Positions 60,956-64,000 of a DNA stretch of 64,000 nucleotides are shown here, in pieces. The position numbers and the translations under genes are program-made. Position 1 is the first letter of the stretch; each line of letters opens with the position of its first letter. Origin of the DNA: Camarhynchus parvulus (Eukaryota > Chordata > Aves > Passeriformes > Thraupidae); assembly GCF_901933205.1 (NCBI RefSeq), contig NC_044574.1, forward strand, positions 45,665,609 to 45,729,608, in the 5' to 3' direction. The notes below the pieces were generated by a model. The model saw only the letters and a program-made list of their open reading frames with translations, made no database searches and had not been told where the DNA came from.

Positions 60956-62116
60956 CCTGCTCATTCAGAAGTTTACTGATCGTTTTCTCTGCTTACTAAG
61001 ATAACAGAAGTATCAATTTTAAGAAACAGAAACTGGACGCTTTTCATTTTTTTTTAGAATTTGGTTTTCAGTAGCATTTTCTGTTGATTGACAACATGTT
61101 CTGGTTTTGCTGCACAAACTTTCGGACCTCTAAATCAGCAGTGCTTATCCAAAACAACTCAGCAAATTAAATAAATGTCCTCAGAGAAAAGGATGACTTT
61201 TTGCTTTTTGCTTTGTGGCACTGTTTAAACCCTCCACTCCAACTGAGAAAGGATGCAGGGAAGAATGTTATCTCAATTTTACTGGCACTGTAAAATGATA
61301 CATAAGTCCATGTACCTCCAAACAAATAATTAAAATAACAATAATTAAAAATAGTAGGTTGTGTCAGTTAATCACAGTGTGTGAAACAGTTATGACATTT
61401 CTATAAGTAGGTACTCCAGTTAACTCCCTTTAATACCCTTGATCCTCCTATTCATTCAGGCAAGATTTCCCACAGTCTGCAAGCCATTCATGTTCATCAG
61501 TTCCAATCTACCACACAATTCCCATTTGATCTGTTTTATCAATTAAAGGTTTGTCAGGGTCCACGAACCTTCATGTTGCCATCATAGTTGGTAGCAGCGC
61601 TCAAAGGAGGAAAAAATACCAAAATCAAACCAATTTTCATTTGTTGTCAGAAATCTCTCTGCTGGAGATGGGATGCACAAGCCTGCATTGCCCCGACATT
61701 AACCATAGCAGCATTCATAGCTTTCTGTTCAAGAGTCCACCTTCCTCTCCTCAACCTGAATTGGAGATGGTAATCTTTAATGTCTCTGGCTTTTGAGAAT
61801 TCCTTTGCTGTGGATCATAGTCCTAGCTCAGCCTGCCTGGTTACACAGTGCATTTAACCAACCACCCTATTTAACTTCAGCACATTCATGGACTTCTAAT
61901 ACAATCCATGATGAACTGCATTTGGAAATAAAATCCAATAGGTAATTTAGCTCATGCAGCATCTCTGGATGCTGGCAGATGCAGCTGGCCATGAAGGACA
62001 GATCGATTTTTTCCCTGAATGTTTAGAGATATACCACTGCAAATACATTGGAAAAAGATGGAGTGGAGCATTCGGACTTGCCTCCCGCAGCTGCTCCTCT
62101 CCCCAGAGCAGTTTGG
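60956..62116. other. Probable intron sequence, no exon seen
   Basis: AT-rich, with an ATAATTAAAATAACAATAATT run near 61,325-61,350. No exon or further mobile-element consensus was recognised. Confidence 0.5.
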
Positions 62117-62176
62117 AGGTTCAGCCAGCCCAGCCCCACGTGGCTCACGTGCATGTGGCCACGCTGTTTACAAACA
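62117..62176 (+). promoter_or_regulatory. Copy B of the E-box/forkhead module, two E-boxes
   Basis: Two CACGTG boxes at 62,137-62,142 and 62,146-62,151, three bases apart, are followed by CATGTGGCC and the invariant TGTTTACAAACA at 62,165-62,176. Against copy A the E-box segment shows 17 identities in 21 aligned bases with one gap. Spacing from the first box to the forkhead core is 28, against 27 in the other copies. The upstream 20 bases match copy C less well (9 of 20). Surrounding DNA is CpG-richer than the rest of the intron. Confidence 0.55.
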
Positions 62177-63819
62177 CCCTCCTGGGTGTCACCAGCGCCG
62201 CTGGGTGCCACACTGCAGCTTGTGAGAGCTCCTGTGTTTCACCCGCGGTCTTGGCTGCTTGCAGCAGTCATGGCTGAAGGCAGGGCTCTGATGGGCTGTG
62301 GAGCCTGCTAGCTTGTTCAGGTTTACTCATTTTACATTTAAGCAATACTCAGGCCAGGGGTTTAGAGCAAGGTTGTCCACAGTGAGTCAAAAATAGAAAC
62401 TTCATTGCTTGATAGCGTAGTAGCACTGGAGAGCACTAGCTGATGTACACACAAGTGTGAGGAAGGTACTTTTCTGCTTTCCAGAAACGCTACTAAGGAA
62501 TTGGGTAACGTTTACGGTAGGGCAGGATTTCAAAAAGCCTGTGGAAATGAATGGACACTTTTATTTTTTTCATTTCCCACTAACAAACCAGGGACCAAGT
62601 CTTGTCCAGGTTTAAGAGATGGGGCTCAACAAAACACAAATAATTCAGAGCAGCTAGTATTTAAAACCAGAGTTGCATTGTCACTCCGAGAAGACTGCCT
62701 TAGTTCTGCTTTGTTTTAGCAGGCCACTGGCATACAGTAAGAAAGAGGTTTGAACAGCTGTGTGTTGCAGCTTTAAATGGCCTCCTATAGCTGAGGTACA
62801 AAAAGACAAAGCCTGTTTCTTTCCAGCTGCCCAGCTAACATTGTATTCACTTACTTTTTCTACTCTCCTCACCAGTTCAGAGTTCAAGGACTCATATATC
62901 TACCATACCTTGAGTTCAGATAATAAGACATAACTACATGGAGGGAAACAAACAGAAAAGTTCCCATTCTTCAAATATGAGCACTTTTTCTGTACTCGTT
63001 CTCCTGTTTTGTTTCAGGGTGTGCACAGTTTATTTTTCTCCTTTTGTTTTACTCTCCCTCCCCGCACCCCCTCCTGCTCACCCTCTGCTGCGAGCACACC
63101 CTCTTCCAGCCTCCTCTGGCTTGGCCGGCCAAGAAGTGCAGACTCAGCAGAGACTGGTAACACTTTAACTCTTTGTCCTATTCTCAGCTCCCCCAGGAAA
63201 GGTCAAAGCAAATGACACTTACAGCTGCGCTTGAAACAAAGCCCCTACAATGGAGAGGGACATTGACCACAGACTGTTCCCCCTGTCACATGTTTTGGGT
63301 TTTTTTTCCTTGAAGCATATAAAGTGTGTGGCCAGCATGAGATGAAACTTTGCACAGGTTTGGGTGGCTGAATCTGCTTATTTCTCGTTAAGAGGAAATT
63401 AAAGGCTCGTGACTTTTGTTTGTACTGGCCATATCATGCAACTTCTACTGATAAACAGAAATAATTTAGGAGGTACTTCCTCAAATGCCTGAAACATGGT
63501 CTTAATTTCATCAGTGCAAAGCCAGCAAAAAGCTATTACAGACACGAAGTCTCTGTTATGTGTCTTTGAAGTAATTTTGGAAACTTTGGCAATGTGTCCT
63601 TATACAGTTCTTTTCCCTAAGAGTCACAGTTTTGCATTGTGTTCTGGGACCATGTGGGCTCCAATTTTAGTGACTTAGGGCAGAAAGGAGTCCTATTTTT
63701 CTTAAGAACAATTCAGCACTGCCATTTGCTTACACTGACAGACAAACCTGCGGGGCCACCATCAACACTAGCACACATCCACGTGTGCTACGTACAGGAA
63801 AAGGTTCCCACCTGCCCTT
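62177..63819. other. Probable intron sequence, no exon seen
   Basis: GC-rich and CpG-containing for the first 80 bases, then ordinary sequence. A pyrimidine-rich part lies at about 63,040-63,115. No exon was recognised. Confidence 0.5.
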
Positions 63820-63935
63820 CAAACACCGCGCCGTGGTGGCTCCCAGGGCTGCGCGGGGCGTGCGCCAGCTGGGGCGCTGGTTGGCGTAGCGACATCACCC
63901 TGGCGCCAAGCTTTACCTCTTGGCTTTGGCACTCC
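63820..63935. promoter_or_regulatory. CpG-rich patch upstream of module copy C
   Basis: About 115 bases with many CpG (ACCGCGCCG, GCGCGGGGCGTGCGCC, GGGGCGCTGG, TGGCGTAGCGAC) lie directly before module copy C. TGGCGCCAAG and GTTGGCGTAGCGAC resemble NFI and RFX half-sites. CpG kept in an intron suggests an unmethylated regulatory element or alternative promoter. The patch is close to the window edge. Confidence 0.35.
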
Positions 63936-63994
63936 AGGTCATGCTGGTGTCTCGCCACGTGCTTACACGCACATGGCAGCAGTGTTTACAAACA
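63936..63994 (+). promoter_or_regulatory. Copy C of the E-box/forkhead module
   Basis: AGGTCA at 63,936 is followed after 20 bases by CACGTG at 63,956-63,961, then CACATGGCAGCAG and TGTTTACAAACA at 63,983-63,994. Distances AGGTCA to E-box (20) and E-box to forkhead core (27) equal those of copy A measured from its CATGTG. Most differences from copy A in the E-box half are C/T or G/A changes, as expected when CpG sites decay. The window ends six bases later, so the 3' extent is unknown. Confidence 0.55.
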
Positions 63995-64000
63995 TGACCC

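Noticed and set aside
1..64000. CRISPR arrays, rRNA genes and telomeric or satellite arrays
   Set aside because: Looked for and not seen. No regularly spaced direct repeats or rRNA-like sequence are present.

Overview
The window looks like nuclear DNA from a bird, probably a songbird. It holds 3' ends of CR1 LINEs, a roughly 1.2 kb solo LTR resembling songbird endogenous retroviruses, an ancient MIR-like amniote SINE and an old CR1/L3-type LINE scrap. Interspersed repeats are sparse and I saw no L1 or Alu sequence. CpG is scarce except in one large island. No bacterial gene organisation, rRNA, tRNA or CRISPR array was seen. The species call rests on remembered consensus sequences and is an inference.

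Layout. From 1 to about 51.2 kb the DNA is gene-poor and mostly intergenic or intronic. It holds simple repeats, two CR1 tails (about 20.1 and 31.2 kb), a minus-strand solo LTR (25,625-26,809), an old LINE scrap (about 42.8 kb), a small CpG-rich patch (about 38.6-39.0 kb) and several AT-rich blocks dense in homeodomain-like motifs. A stretch at 5,344-5,760 reads like a decayed coding sequence on the minus strand, but I cannot name the family. From 51.3 to 53.2 kb lies a strong CpG island. Its core at 52.33-52.44 kb has two Sp1 boxes, a CRE-like GACGTCA and a YY1-type AAGATGGCGGC, which point to a promoter firing on the + strand near 52.40 kb. From 53.2 to 64 kb the sequence is best read as the 5' UTR and first intron of that gene. 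No coding exon with a recognisable protein was found, so the gene cannot be named.

The most interesting signal lies downstream of the promoter. Three direct copies of one compact module occur at 57,059-57,117, 62,117-62,176 and 63,936-63,994. Each joins one or two CACGTG E-boxes to an invariant TGTTTACAAACA forkhead-like core. The first and third copies align without gaps over 59 bp (43 identities by hand). They could be intronic enhancers of the island gene or relics of an undescribed short repeat family.

All long open frames inside the CpG island are attributed to high GC content. The frames elsewhere are short, lack recognisable domains and are treated as chance. No protein-coding gene is called with confidence.
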